DNA from: Microbacterium murale
GTDB lineage: Bacteria; Actinomycetota; Actinomycetes; Actinomycetales; Microbacteriaceae
DNA: 64,000 nucleotides
Direction of reading: 5' to 3'
NCBI RefSeq assembly: GCF_014635185.1
Contig: NZ_BMCM01000001.1
Location: 1,240,001-1,304,000 of the forward strand
Under the pieces are notes generated by a model that was not told where the DNA came from, searched no databases, and saw only the letters and a program-made list of their open reading frames with translations. The translations under genes and the position numbers were made by a program. Positions 54,234 to 63,424 of the stretch are shown in pieces (the first letter of the stretch is position 1; the number at the start of each line of letters is the position of its first letter).

Positions 54234-57089
54234 GTGGTGACGGTTCCGACGGACAGCACGGCGATGGTGGGTCGCGACGCCGACCTCGACGAGTTGCGGC
54301 GCGCCTTCGAACGGGCGGCCGGGGGCGAACCGTCGGCCGTACTCGTCGAGGGCGAAGCCGGCATCGGCAAGACGCGTCTGCTGAGGGAGTTCCTGACTGA
54401 GGTGGCCGTGGGTGCTGACGTCCATGTCGGTCGTTGCCTCGACCTCGGCACCGCCCGATCCGCGTACGGACCGCTCATCAGCATCCTCCGATCGATCGTC
54501 GAACGGCTCGGCGTGGCCGACGCGCGCGCCGCAGTCGGTGTCGGCGCAGAGGCGCTGCGCATGCTCGTCCCCGAACTGGGCGATGGTGCGGCGCAGCGAG
54601 AGCTCACGAGTCCAGACGCGTTGCGCGGCGCGGTCATCACCCTGATCGAGGCCGCCGCCGAACGCGCCCCTCAGGTCCTCGTGGTCGAAGACGTGCATTG
54701 GACCGACGACTCCACGCTCGGCATGCTCTCCTTCCTGCTCCGGACTCTGCAGTCCGGCCGTGTGCTCATGGTCATCACCTGCCGCAGCGACGACGTGCGC
54801 CGCGGCGACGCCGTGAGCCGCTTCATCGCCGAGACGACGCGCGCACGGCTCATCGAACGGCTCCCGCTGCAGCGCCTGGATGAAGCCGCGACGCGGCTGC
54901 TGGTCGAACAGCTCTCCGGAGGCGCTCTCACCGAGGCCGCGCTGGAGCGCCTGATGGAACGAGCCGAAGGCGTGCCGTTCTTCATAGAAGAGGTCGCGTG
55001 CTGCGCGGCTGGGCCGCTGCCCGATTCGCTGCGAGACATGCTGCTCGTACGCTTCGATCAGCTCGACGACGACGCCCGGCACGTCGTACGTGTCGCATCG
55101 GGTGCCGAAGGGATGCTGTCGCACACTCTGCTGGCCGAGCTCGCAGGTCTTCCTGACGAGCGATTCGACGACGCCATCCGCGGGGCGGTGCGGGGCGGCA
55201 TCCTCTCCGTCGACGACGATCAGTACACCTTCCGGCACGCCCTGCTGCGCGAGGCCGTGCACGATGATCTGTTGCCGGGGGAGCGCGCTCGACTGCACCG
55301 CGGGTACGCCGAGGCTCTCGAGAAGCGCGCCGCGTCGCTCGACCGGTGCGACCGCTCCTCGCTCGCCCATCACTGGCGTCTCGCTCAGGTGCCCGACCGT
55401 GCGCTCGTCGCATCAGTGGCGGCGATGCATGAGGCCAAAAACCGGTTCGCGTTCGCAACGGCGGCCCGCTTCGGAGAACTCGCCCTCGAACTGTGGGAAC
55501 AGGTGCCGGATGCCGAGTCCACAGCCGGGTTGTCGCAAGTGCACCTGATGCGACAGATCGGGTCCATCCTGCGCAATGCGGGCGAAGCGGAACGCGCGCT
55601 GTCCGTCGCCGAGCGCGCGCTCGACCTGATCGACGCCGATCCGCATGCCGATCCGGCCGAGCACGCGCGACTGCTGCGAGACAAGGCCCAGTTCCGCAGC
55701 AACCTCGGACTGCCGGGATCGACCGAGCTCTACGTGCAGGCCCTCGAGATCGTGGACGCCGCGCTCGACGATGATCGTCTGCGCGCCACGCTTCTCAATC
55801 AGATCGCCGGCAAGCACATGCTCGCATCGATGCCGCGTGAAGCGATCATCACGGCGACGCAGGCGCTCGAGATCGCGCAGCGCGTCGGTGATCCGTATGA
55901 GATCTCCGTCGCGCACAATCTCCGAGGCACGTGCCGGGCGTATCTGGGGCAGCTCGATGCGGCTTTCGCCGACTATCGCGAAGCAGCGCGGGTGGCATCG
56001 TTGAGCAACGGCGGGGCCGAGCTGCGCTACGGCGTCAACTACTCGGACATCCTGTCGCTGCTCGGACGCCACCACGAGGCCTTCGAAGTGGCCGAGGCCG
56101 GCGTGGCGCGGGCGCGAGAACTCGGCGTCGAACGCGCAACGGGAACCCTCATGGTGCAGAACGTCGTCGAGCCGCTTCTCACACTCGGCGACATCGACGC
56201 CGTGACAGCGAGGTTGGCGGTGGTGCCGATCGGCAGGCCGCAGGTGCTCAACGATCAGTACGTCGTCCTCACCCGGATCCGGGTCCTCGCGTGGCAGGGC
56301 AAAGTCGATGAAGCCGAGCGTCTGCGCGAAGAGTGGATGCCCACGCTGCACCGCACCGGCGAACTCGAACGGCAGGCGTGGTACCGGATCATCGAGAACG
56401 ACATCGCACTCGCCGTCGCCCGCGGGCAGTGGCCGGATGCCCTGGACTGCCTCGTCGCGATGACCAGGGATGACGGCTTCGTGCTGTTACACGCATATCG
56501 GCTGCTGCTCGAGTCGGGCTGGCTCGTCGCCGAGGTGCGTGCATCCGGTCAGTCCACCGAGGTGGCCGTGACAGCGATCCGCCGACTGTGGTCAGAGCTG
56601 CCGGCCGCCGTGCGCGCCGACGGCTGGGCGAGCATGCTCGACGCGATGCTCGACCCCTCGACGGATGCGCTGCGGGCGGCGATCGATGCGTCCGAGCAGT
56701 ACGACGTGCCCGCGATCATGCGCGGTGTCACGCGTCTCGAACTCGCCCGGTTGCTGGTCCGGGCCGGTGAGCGAGGCGAGGCGCAGGCCGTGCTGGCGGA
56801 TGCGACGGCCGTGGCGCACGAGATCGGCCACGTGCCGCTTCAGAAGAGCATCGCCGCATTCGGTCGGGCGAGCGGGGTTGCTGCCGCCGATCGCGCTGCC
56901 GATGATCTGGAACTCACCGTCAGGGAGCGTCAGGTGCTCGAACTCGTCGCCGAAGGACTCAGCAACCGGCAGATCGGCGAGCGGCTGTTCATCAGCGCCA
57001 AGACGGCGAGCGTGCACGTCTCGGCGATCCTGCGCAAGCTCGGCGTCGCGACGCGCACCGAGGCGGCATTGGTAGGCGCCAGGCACTGA
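54234..57089 (+). CDS. large LuxR-type regulator (LAL) with N-terminal AAA ATPase
   Basis: The 951-residue protein has an N-terminal ATPase with Walker A GEAGIGKT (40-47) and Walker B VLVVEDVHWTDD. A long helical TPR-like middle follows (about 380-850), then a C-terminal LuxR helix-turn-helix (about 890-945: LTVRERQVLELVAEGLSNRQIGERLFISAKTASVHVSAIL, shown as two runs). These large ATP-dependent activators control carbon use or secondary metabolism; the inducer is unknown. GTG 54234 or 54237 is chosen because the ATPase begins right after; neither has a strong ribosome-binding site. The next genes belong to iron uptake, with a separate iron box. Confidence 0.88.
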   Translation: MVTVPTDSTAMVGRDADLDELRRAFERAAGGEPSAVLVEGEAGIGKTRLLREFLTEVAVGADVHVGRCLDLGTARSAYGPLISILRSIVERLGVADARAAVGVGAEALRMLVPELGDGAAQRELTSPDALRGAVITLIEAAAERAPQVLVVEDVHWTDDSTLGMLSFLLRTLQSGRVLMVITCRSDDVRRGDAVSRFIAETTRARLIERLPLQRLDEAATRLLVEQLSGGALTEAALERLMERAEGVPFFIEEVACCAAGPLPDSLRDMLLVRFDQLDDDARHVVRVASGAEGMLSHTLLAELAGLPDERFDDAIRGAVRGGILSVDDDQYTFRHALLREAVHDDLLPGERARLHRGYAEALEKRAASLDRCDRSSLAHHWRLAQVPDRALVASVAAMHEAKNRFAFATAARFGELALELWEQVPDAESTAGLSQVHLMRQIGSILRNAGEAERALSVAERALDLIDADPHADPAEHARLLRDKAQFRSNLGLPGSTELYVQALEIVDAALDDDRLRATLLNQIAGKHMLASMPREAIITATQALEIAQRVGDPYEISVAHNLRGTCRAYLGQLDAAFADYREAARVASLSNGGAELRYGVNYSDILSLLGRHHEAFEVAEAGVARARELGVERATGTLMVQNVVEPLLTLGDIDAVTARLAVVPIGRPQVLNDQYVVLTRIRVLAWQGKVDEAERLREEWMPTLHRTGELERQAWYRIIENDIALAVARGQWPDALDCLVAMTRDDGFVLLHAYRLLLESGWLVAEVRASGQSTEVAVTAIRRLWSELPAAVRADGWASMLDAMLDPSTDALRAAIDASEQYDVPAIMRGVTRLELARLLVRAGERGEAQAVLADATAVAHEIGHVPLQKSIAAFGRASGVAAADRAADDLELTVRERQVLELVAEGLSNRQIGERLFISAKTASVHVSAILRKLGVATRTEAALVGARH

Positions 57090-57119
57090 ACGGCGTAACA
57101 AATCTCGAGGAATAAAGAT

Positions 57120-57138
57120 ATAGGTTAGGCTCTCCTAA
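57120..57138 (+). promoter_or_regulatory. iron box of the second siderophore operon
   Basis: The 19 bases ATAGGTTAGGCTCTCCTAA match 16 of 19 consensus positions of TTAGGTTAGGCTAACCTAA. TAGGTT (57121-57126) and TAGGCT (57126-57131) inside it fit a -10. It ends one base before the GTG start at 57140. Confidence 0.8.
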
Positions 57139-57139
57139 C

Positions 57140-57979
57140 GTGAGCTCAGATCTTCTTCGCACCTCCGAGGGTGTCCTCCGTGGCGAGAATCTGGCGCTGG
57201 GTTACCGCAAGGACCGCGTCGTGCACGACGTGTCCCTGCAGCTCCGCCCCGGTGCTGTCACCGCCCTCATCGGCCCGAACGGAAGCGGCAAATCGACCGT
57301 GCTGCGGGCGCTCGCCCGGCTCCATCCTGTCGATGGCGGCACGGTCCACGTCGGCGCCTCCGAAGCACGGGCGCTTTCGGCCCGCGAGTTCGCGCGCACC
57401 GTCGCGATGCTGTCGCAGTCGAGGCCGCATCCATCCGGCCTCGAGATCCGCGATGTCGTCGCGTTCGGACGGCACCCGCATCGCGCGCGCTTCTCCGGGG
57501 TGAGCGATGCCGATCGCGCGGCCATCGACAGTGCATTGGCACTGGCCGGCCTCGTCGATATGGCTCACCGTGCCGTGGACGAACTCTCCGGCGGAGAACT
57601 GCAGCGCGTGTGGCTCGCGACGTGTCTTGCTCAGGACACCGGCATCCTGCTCCTGGACGAGCCGACCAACCATCTCGACCTGCGCTATCAGATCGAGACT
57701 CTCGACCTGGTCCGCGATCTCGCCGATCGGGGCACGGCACTGGGCGTGGTTCTCCACGATCTCGGGCACGCGGCCTCCGTCGCAGACGAGGTCATCCTGC
57801 TGCACAACGGTCGGGTCCGCGCCAGCGGCCTTCCCTCTGAAGTACTCACCTCCGAGAATCTCTCCGAGGTGTACGGACTGCACATCGACACCGTCGTCGA
57901 CGAAGACACAGGGCACGTCCGCGTACTGCCGCGCGGGCGGCACCAGCAGCGGCGTCTCGTCGACGCATCGATGTCATGA
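57140..57979 (+). CDS. siderophore ABC importer ATPase (FecE/FepC-type), second system
   Basis: The 279-residue ATPase has Walker A GPNGSGKSTVLRALARL, GRHPHRARF, signature LSGGELQRVWLATCLA, Walker B ILLLDEPTNHLDL and H-loop VLHDLGHAAS. It is the first gene of the second iron operon, unlike the first where it is fourth. GTG 57140 lies immediately behind the iron box without a ribosome-binding site, so the mRNA may be leaderless. The next start overlaps its stop region. Confidence 0.92.
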   Translation: MSSDLLRTSEGVLRGENLALGYRKDRVVHDVSLQLRPGAVTALIGPNGSGKSTVLRALARLHPVDGGTVHVGASEARALSAREFARTVAMLSQSRPHPSGLEIRDVVAFGRHPHRARFSGVSDADRAAIDSALALAGLVDMAHRAVDELSGGELQRVWLATCLAQDTGILLLDEPTNHLDLRYQIETLDLVRDLADRGTALGVVLHDLGHAASVADEVILLHNGRVRASGLPSEVLTSENLSEVYGLHIDTVVDEDTGHVRVLPRGRHQQRRLVDASMS

Positions 57980-58005
57980 ACACAGGACGAGTGAACAGAG
58001 GAAGC

Positions 58006-59037
58006 ATGAAGAAGACCCCGATCATCGCGCTCGCGACCGCCGGCATCCTGGTGCTGGCGCTGTCCGGATGCGGCACCACTGACGTCGCCGCGCAGGACAC
58101 CGCCGCGCCGGAATCCGTGGCGAGTGAGGACTGCGCTGCGGATGAGACCACCACCTCGACCGATCCGGTCACGCTGACCGACGATTTCGGACGCACGGTC
58201 GAGTTGGAAAAGCCCGCCGAGCGCGTCGCCGTGCTCGAGTGGCAGCAGATCGAAGACACCTTGACCCTGTGCGTGACGCCGGTCGCCGTGGCGGATGCCG
58301 AGGGTTACACGACCTGGGACACCGCAGAGGCGCTTCCCGAGGGCGTGGTCGATGTCGGCACGCGGCAGGAGCCGAACCTCGACGCGCTGTTCGCGACGAA
58401 CCCCGACCTCGTGATCGTCGAGGCGACCGGTGCCGACGACGAGATCATCTCCCAGCTCGAGGCCTACGACGTGCCGGTGATCGCCACGATCGGCGCTGAT
58501 GCCGCCGACCCGATCGCGAAGATGCTCGCCACGTTCGACCTGATCGCCGAGGCCACCGGGCGTGAAGAGCGCGCCGACGTCGTGAAGGACGAGTTCGACG
58601 CCTACCTCGCAGATGCCAAGGGCGCGCTCGCGGACGCCGACCTGCCCACCACCGACTTCGTGTTCTTCGACGGCTGGATCGACGGTGGCAACGTCGCACT
58701 TCGGCCCTTCGGACAGGGATCGCTGATCGGCGAGCTGGGCGAGGAGCTCGGTCTCACGAATGCGTGGACCGGCGAGGTCGACGCGGCGTACGGCCTCGGT
58801 CAGACCGACATCGAGGGCATGCTCGCCGTCGGCGACGCCACCCTGCTGCACACCGGCACCGTGGGCGACGACTCGGACGAGTTCCTCGCAGCCCTCGACG
58901 GCAACAGCATCTGGAAGACCGTGCCGGCCGTGGCGGAGGAGCGCATCTACAGCTTCCCGGCGGGTATCTGGACCTTCGGCGGCCCCCGCTCGGCGCAGCA
59001 GATCATCGACGCGTACGTCGCGGCACTGAGCAAGTGA
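58006..59037 (+). CDS. iron-siderophore ABC substrate-binding lipoprotein, second system
   Basis: The 343-residue protein has a lipoprotein signal (MKKTPIIALATAGILVLALSGCGT, Cys at about 22) and the helical-backbone binding fold: TLTDDFGRTVELEKPAERVAVLEW, VGTRQEPNLDALFATNPDLVIVE and the C-terminal AEERIYSFPAGIWTFGGPRSAQQIID. ATG 58006 has AGAGGAAG before it; an upstream ATG at 57976 overlaps the ATPase stop and could couple translation. It probably binds a different siderophore from the 36260 protein, as the two share little beyond family motifs. Confidence 0.9.
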   Translation: MKKTPIIALATAGILVLALSGCGTTDVAAQDTAAPESVASEDCAADETTTSTDPVTLTDDFGRTVELEKPAERVAVLEWQQIEDTLTLCVTPVAVADAEGYTTWDTAEALPEGVVDVGTRQEPNLDALFATNPDLVIVEATGADDEIISQLEAYDVPVIATIGADAADPIAKMLATFDLIAEATGREERADVVKDEFDAYLADAKGALADADLPTTDFVFFDGWIDGGNVALRPFGQGSLIGELGEELGLTNAWTGEVDAAYGLGQTDIEGMLAVGDATLLHTGTVGDDSDEFLAALDGNSIWKTVPAVAEERIYSFPAGIWTFGGPRSAQQIIDAYVAALSK

Positions 59038-59047
59038 CGCTGAACCA

Positions 59048-61099
59048 GTGACGCTAACCGAGGCGCGCGGCACCCAGGCGGAGGCGCCGGCCGCTCCCGT
59101 CCGCCGCGCCGCGCGCCTCGGCGCGGTGGGTGCGCTGATCGCCCTCGCCGTACTTCTCGTCCTCGCTGCGCTGTGGCACCTCACGCAGGGCACGAGTGGG
59201 GCGGTCTTCGCCGACGAGACGGTGCTGTGGGGGTCGCGGATCCCGCGTCTCGCCGCCGGCGTCACGGTCGGCGTCGCGCTGGGCGTCGCCGGCACCCTGC
59301 TGCAGTCGCTGTCGCGCAATGCGCTCGCATCACCCGACACGCTCGGTGTGACGGCCGGCTCGTATCTGGCTGTCACCGTGATCGCCGCGTTCGGCATCGC
59401 ACTGCCGATCTGGGCATCGGGGACAGTGGCCTTCATCGGCGGTCTCGTCGGCGCCGTGATCGTGCTCGGCCTTGCCGGCGGTGCGGCGTCGTCGACCACA
59501 CGGCTCGTGCTCGCCGGCTCCGCACTGGCGATGGCCTTCCAGGCCGGATCGTCCACGCTGCTCATCCTGTTCTCCGAGGAGACCAAGGGGCTGCTGGCCT
59601 GGGGGAGCGGTTCGCTGACGCAGCTCAAACTGGACGCCTTCCTGCAGGCGGCCCCGGTCGTCGTGCTCGTGCTGGCGGCCTCTCTGCTGCTCGCCCGCCG
59701 GTTCGACGTGCTGGCTCTCGGCGATGACACCGCCTCCTCCCTCGGCATCCCGATCCGTTCGACGCGGGCCATCGGCATCCTCTTCGGCGTCGCGCTGACC
59801 GCCGTCTCGGTCACGCTCGCCGGCCCGCTCGGCTTCGTCGGGCTGTGCGCCCCTGTCCTCGCGCGGCTGCTCACCCGTGTCGTCCCAGGGCTCAGTCGTC
59901 ACATCCTCCTCCTCCCGGCATCCGGGCTCATCGGTGCGCTCGTCGTGATCGTTTCGGATGCCGTCCTCAGGGCGATCCTCGGCGCGGAGCAGGCGATCAG
60001 CATCCCCACCGGTGTGGCCACGACGCTGCTCGGCGCGCTCGTGCTCGTGCTCATGGCGCGGCGCCTGCGCGATGCCGGCCCCACCAGAGAGCCCCCGAAG
60101 GTGCGCTTCGGCGTGCGGAGCGTTGCCCGTTTCCGGCTCGTGCTCGTGATCGCAGGGGTCGCAGTGGTCGCCATCGGACTGGTCGGACTGTTGCTCGGGC
60201 ACACCGCGCTGCTCACCGGCGACGTGATGCTGTGGCTGCAGGGACAGGCTCCGCCGCAGATCGCCTTCGCGCTCTCCGAACGTGCACCGCGCGTCGCAGC
60301 GGCGATGTGCGCCGGCGCCGCCCTCGCCCTCGCCGGAACCCTCATCCAGGCCGTCAGCCGCAACCCGCTCGCCGATCCTGGCATCCTCGGAGTGACGGGC
60401 GGTGCGGGCCTGGGTGCCGTGATCATCGTGACCAGCGCTGTCGCCTCCACCGCAGGCATGATCGCGGCTGCTGTCGTCGGCGCGCTGCTCGCCTTCGCGC
60501 TCGTGTACCTGCTCGCCTGGCGGGGTGGCCTGAACGCCGACCGCTTCATACTCATCGGCATCGGCGTCTCGTACGGCGCCTCGGCGCTGACCACGTTCCT
60601 GCTGCTGCGCGCCAACCCGTGGGACACCCCGAAGATCTACACCTGGCTCTCCGGCACGACCTATGGGCGCGTCTGGGAGCAGGTCATCCCCGTCGCCATC
60701 GTGCTGATCATCGCCCTGCCGCTCGCCTTCGCGGTGCGCCGCGAGGCCGACGTGCTCGCGCTCGACGAGGACACCCCGCGCCTGATCGGCATCGGCGTCG
60801 AACGCACGCGCATGATCATGCTCATCGCCGCGGCGGTGCTGGCCGCGCTCAGCGTCACGGCGGTCGGCGTGATCGGCTTTGTCGGGCTCGTCGCCCCTCA
60901 CGCCGCCCGCGCACTGGTCGGCTCCCGGCACACTCGGGTGATCCCGGTCGCGGTGCTGCTGGGCGCGCTGCTGGTGGGTGCCGCCGACACGATCGGCCGC
61001 ACGATCATCGCGCCCGAGCAGCTGCCGGCCGGTCTCGTCGTCGCGCTGCTGGGCGCGCCGTACTTCGTGTGGCTGCTCTGGCGCTCGCGCGACACGTGA
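59048..61099 (+). CDS. fused FecCD siderophore permease (FhuB-like)
   Basis: The 683-residue protein joins two FecCD permeases. Half 1 (about 1-335) has RIPRLAAGVTVGVALGVAGTLLQSLSRNALASPDTLGVTAGS and GPLGFVGLCAPVLARLLT. Half 2 (about 345-683) has RAPRVAAAMCAGAALALAGTLIQAVSRNPLADPGILGVTGGA and GVIGFVGLVAPHAARALVGSRH. This is the FhuB arrangement (about 660 residues in E. coli). GTG 59048 follows the binding-protein stop by 10 bases. It converges with the kdpE-like gene with one base between stops. Confidence 0.92.
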   Translation: MTLTEARGTQAEAPAAPVRRAARLGAVGALIALAVLLVLAALWHLTQGTSGAVFADETVLWGSRIPRLAAGVTVGVALGVAGTLLQSLSRNALASPDTLGVTAGSYLAVTVIAAFGIALPIWASGTVAFIGGLVGAVIVLGLAGGAASSTTRLVLAGSALAMAFQAGSSTLLILFSEETKGLLAWGSGSLTQLKLDAFLQAAPVVVLVLAASLLLARRFDVLALGDDTASSLGIPIRSTRAIGILFGVALTAVSVTLAGPLGFVGLCAPVLARLLTRVVPGLSRHILLLPASGLIGALVVIVSDAVLRAILGAEQAISIPTGVATTLLGALVLVLMARRLRDAGPTREPPKVRFGVRSVARFRLVLVIAGVAVVAIGLVGLLLGHTALLTGDVMLWLQGQAPPQIAFALSERAPRVAAAMCAGAALALAGTLIQAVSRNPLADPGILGVTGGAGLGAVIIVTSAVASTAGMIAAAVVGALLAFALVYLLAWRGGLNADRFILIGIGVSYGASALTTFLLLRANPWDTPKIYTWLSGTTYGRVWEQVIPVAIVLIIALPLAFAVRREADVLALDEDTPRLIGIGVERTRMIMLIAAAVLAALSVTAVGVIGFVGLVAPHAARALVGSRHTRVIPVAVLLGALLVGAADTIGRTIIAPEQLPAGLVVALLGAPYFVWLLWRSRDT

Positions 61100-61100
61100 C

Positions 61101-61772
61101 TCAGAGCACCAGCCGGTAGCCCATTCCCGACTCGGTCAGCAGATGCGCAGGCTCAGCGGGCGACGCCTCGAGCTTCTTGCGCAGCTGCGACATGTACAGC
61201 CGCAGGTAGCCGGAGTCGGACACCTGCTCGCTGCCCCAGATCCCCTTCAGCAGGTCCTGGCGGGTGACGAGGGCGCCTGGGTTGCGGGCGAGGTGCTCCA
61301 GCATCCGCCACTCGGTCGGAGTCAGGTGCACCCTGGCGCCGGAGCGGGTCACGGCTTTGGCGGCCAGGTCGATCACGACGTCGCCGAAGCGCACGGTCGA
61401 CTCGCCGGTCGCGGGCGCAGCGCGGCGCGACAACGCCCGCAGCCGCGCGAGCAACTCATCGACCTGGAAGGGTTTCGTGACGAAGTCGTCCGCGCCGGCG
61501 TCGAGGGCCTCCACCTTGTCCGCCGAGCCGGTGCGACCGGAGACCACGATGATGGGCGCCGTCGTCCAGCCGCGCAGGGCATGGATCACCTCGATGCCGT
61601 CGAGTCTGGGCATCCCGAGATCGAGAAGGATGATGTCAGGGTGGGTCTGCGCGGCGGCGGCGATCGCGGCGGCACCGTCTGCGGCCGCCACGATGTCGTA
61701 GCCGTGCGCCGCAAGGGTGATCCGGAGTGCGCGCACCATCTGCGGATCGTCGTCGGCGATGAGCAGCTTCAC
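61101..61772 (-). CDS. kdpE: KdpE-like response regulator
   Basis: The 223-residue protein has a receiver domain with DDD at 7-9, phospho-acceptor Asp51 (ILLDLGMPRLDG) and VTKPFQVDELLARL. A winged helix follows with LTPTEWRMLEHLARNPGALVTRQDLLKGIWG and DSGYLRLYMSQLRKKLEA, the KdpE pattern. It overlaps the kinase gene (61769) by four bases. No kdpFABC transporter genes are in the window, so potassium control is inferred from the family only. Confidence 0.88.
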   Translation of the reverse strand: MKLLIADDDPQMVRALRITLAAHGYDIVAAADGAAAIAAAAQTHPDIILLDLGMPRLDGIEVIHALRGWTTAPIIVVSGRTGSADKVEALDAGADDFVTKPFQVDELLARLRALSRRAAPATGESTVRFGDVVIDLAAKAVTRSGARVHLTPTEWRMLEHLARNPGALVTRQDLLKGIWGSEQVSDSGYLRLYMSQLRKKLEASPAEPAHLLTESGMGYRLVL

Positions 61773-63259
61773 TCCGCCTCCTGGATGTCGGACTCGCCAG
61801 CGGCCAGCGGCAGGGAGATGACCATCGTGAGGCCGCCACCGGGGGTGTCCTCCGGAGTCAGGCTACCGCCCATCCCCTCCGTGAAGCCCTTCGAGAGGGC
61901 GAGTCCCAGGCCGAGTCCGGTCGTGTTGTCGGTGTCGCCGTAGCGCTGGAACGGCTGGAAGATGCTGCTCTGGCGTTCAGTTGGCACGCCCTCGCCGCGA
62001 TCGATGATGCGGATCTCGGCCCGCTCTCCCACGAGGTGCGCTGCGACAGTGACACGACTGCCTTCAGGTGAATGCGCGAGCGCATTCGCGAGCAGATTCA
62101 CGAGAACCCTCTGCAGCAGCACCGGATCAGCATGCAGCCCCGGAAGGTCCGGATCCAGGGCGAGTGCGACGTCATCCGGACCGAGACGAAGTTCGTCGAG
62201 CGCGGACAGGATGCTGGCTTCCGCGTCGACTCGGGTGGCCGAGACAGCGAGCACTCCCGCTTGCACTCTGCTGACATCCAGCAGGTCGGTGATCAGCCTG
62301 GACAGCGTCGACAGACTCTCGTCGGCGGTGGCCAGTAGTTCTTCACGATCGGGTTCCGAGAGCCCATGCACTCCGCGCAGCCCGCCGATGGCGGCGACGG
62401 CTGCGGAGAGCGGACGACGAAGATCGTGACTGAGTGCGGACAGCAGAGCGCTGCGCACTCGGTCGGTCTCCGCGAGTGTCTTCGCCTCGCCGGCGGTGGC
62501 GCTGAGGTCGGTGTGTTCGATCGCGGCAGACAGTTGTGCCACGATCACCTCGACCAATCGACGTGACGGTGCATCGAGCGGTCCGCCGTGCAGTTCCAGG
62601 AAGGCACGTGGGCCACTGCCCGAGCTCCATCCGACCGGAATCGTGGTCTCTCGGCCATCGCGGACAGGTTCACCATCGCGGGCGAGGACCTCGCCGTCAG
62701 CGCCGACGAGCCGTACGCCGCTCAATCCGAACGCCTCGCGGGTGCGGGTGATGAGTGCGAGCACGGCGCTATCGCCGCGGAGCACGTTGCCGGCGACGGA
62801 GACGAGCAGCTCAGCCTCCGCCGTGGCGCGGCGGGCGGCGCGAGCGCGGTTGGCGGCCTGGACGACGATGAGCCCCACCAGCACCGCGATGATCACGTAC
62901 AGCGCGAGAGCGACGATATGAAGCGGGTGGTCGATCGCGATCGTGAACACAGGGGCCACGAACAGCAGATCGAGTGTGACTCCGGAGAGCACCGCCGTGA
63001 ACACAGCGGGCCGCAGCCCGCCGATGATCGCGACGACGACAACCAGAAGCTGAAATGACAGCACCTCGTAAGTGATCGACTCCTGGCTGCGCAGGGCGAA
63101 CAACAGCCATGAGAGAAGGGGTCCCGCGATGACGGCAGTGGCGAATCCGGCGACCTCGCGCCGCCAGCCGAGGGCGCCGGTACCGAGGCCGCTGGATCGG
63201 GGACTCGGCAGTGGCACGCCCGTCGAGGCGGCGGTGTCCGGCATCCGTTCAGCGCTCAT
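61769..63259 (-). CDS. KdpD-like sensor kinase lacking the N-terminal KdpD/Usp domains
   Basis: The 496-residue kinase starts with four transmembrane helices of the DUF4118 type (about 36-55, 65-85, 88-108, 115-135). A GAF-like region follows (about 150-250), then a HisKA domain with His278 (SHDLRRPLSA) and HATPase_c with VNLLANALAH and GLGLGLALSKGF. Full KdpD has about 350 more residues at the N-terminus, including the K+-related and universal-stress domains, which are absent. ATG 63259 has GGAGG before it. The pair resembles KdpDE but its signal may differ. Confidence 0.87.
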   Translation of the reverse strand: MSAERMPDTAASTGVPLPSPRSSGLGTGALGWRREVAGFATAVIAGPLLSWLLFALRSQESITYEVLSFQLLVVVVAIIGGLRPAVFTAVLSGVTLDLLFVAPVFTIAIDHPLHIVALALYVIIAVLVGLIVVQAANRARAARRATAEAELLVSVAGNVLRGDSAVLALITRTREAFGLSGVRLVGADGEVLARDGEPVRDGRETTIPVGWSSGSGPRAFLELHGGPLDAPSRRLVEVIVAQLSAAIEHTDLSATAGEAKTLAETDRVRSALLSALSHDLRRPLSAAVAAIGGLRGVHGLSEPDREELLATADESLSTLSRLITDLLDVSRVQAGVLAVSATRVDAEASILSALDELRLGPDDVALALDPDLPGLHADPVLLQRVLVNLLANALAHSPEGSRVTVAAHLVGERAEIRIIDRGEGVPTERQSSIFQPFQRYGDTDNTTGLGLGLALSKGFTEGMGGSLTPEDTPGGGLTMVISLPLAAGESDIQEAE

Positions 63260-63424
63260 GATCCTCCGTTCCCTGCATCCTCTGCTTCCGGGATCGGCCG
63301 GATCTCGGAGGAATCGAGCAGCCAGGGAACGACATTACGCGCAAACGCAGCGCAGGCGCGGAATCCTCACGCAATCCATACGGACCGGCGCTGAACGCTC
63401 GCGGAATGCTTACGACTGCATGGG

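Noticed and set aside
59030-59056. Duplicated AGTGACGCT around the junction of binding-protein and fused permease genes
   Set aside because: A nine-base direct repeat at a stop and a start codon; more likely a chance or small local duplication than a regulatory element.
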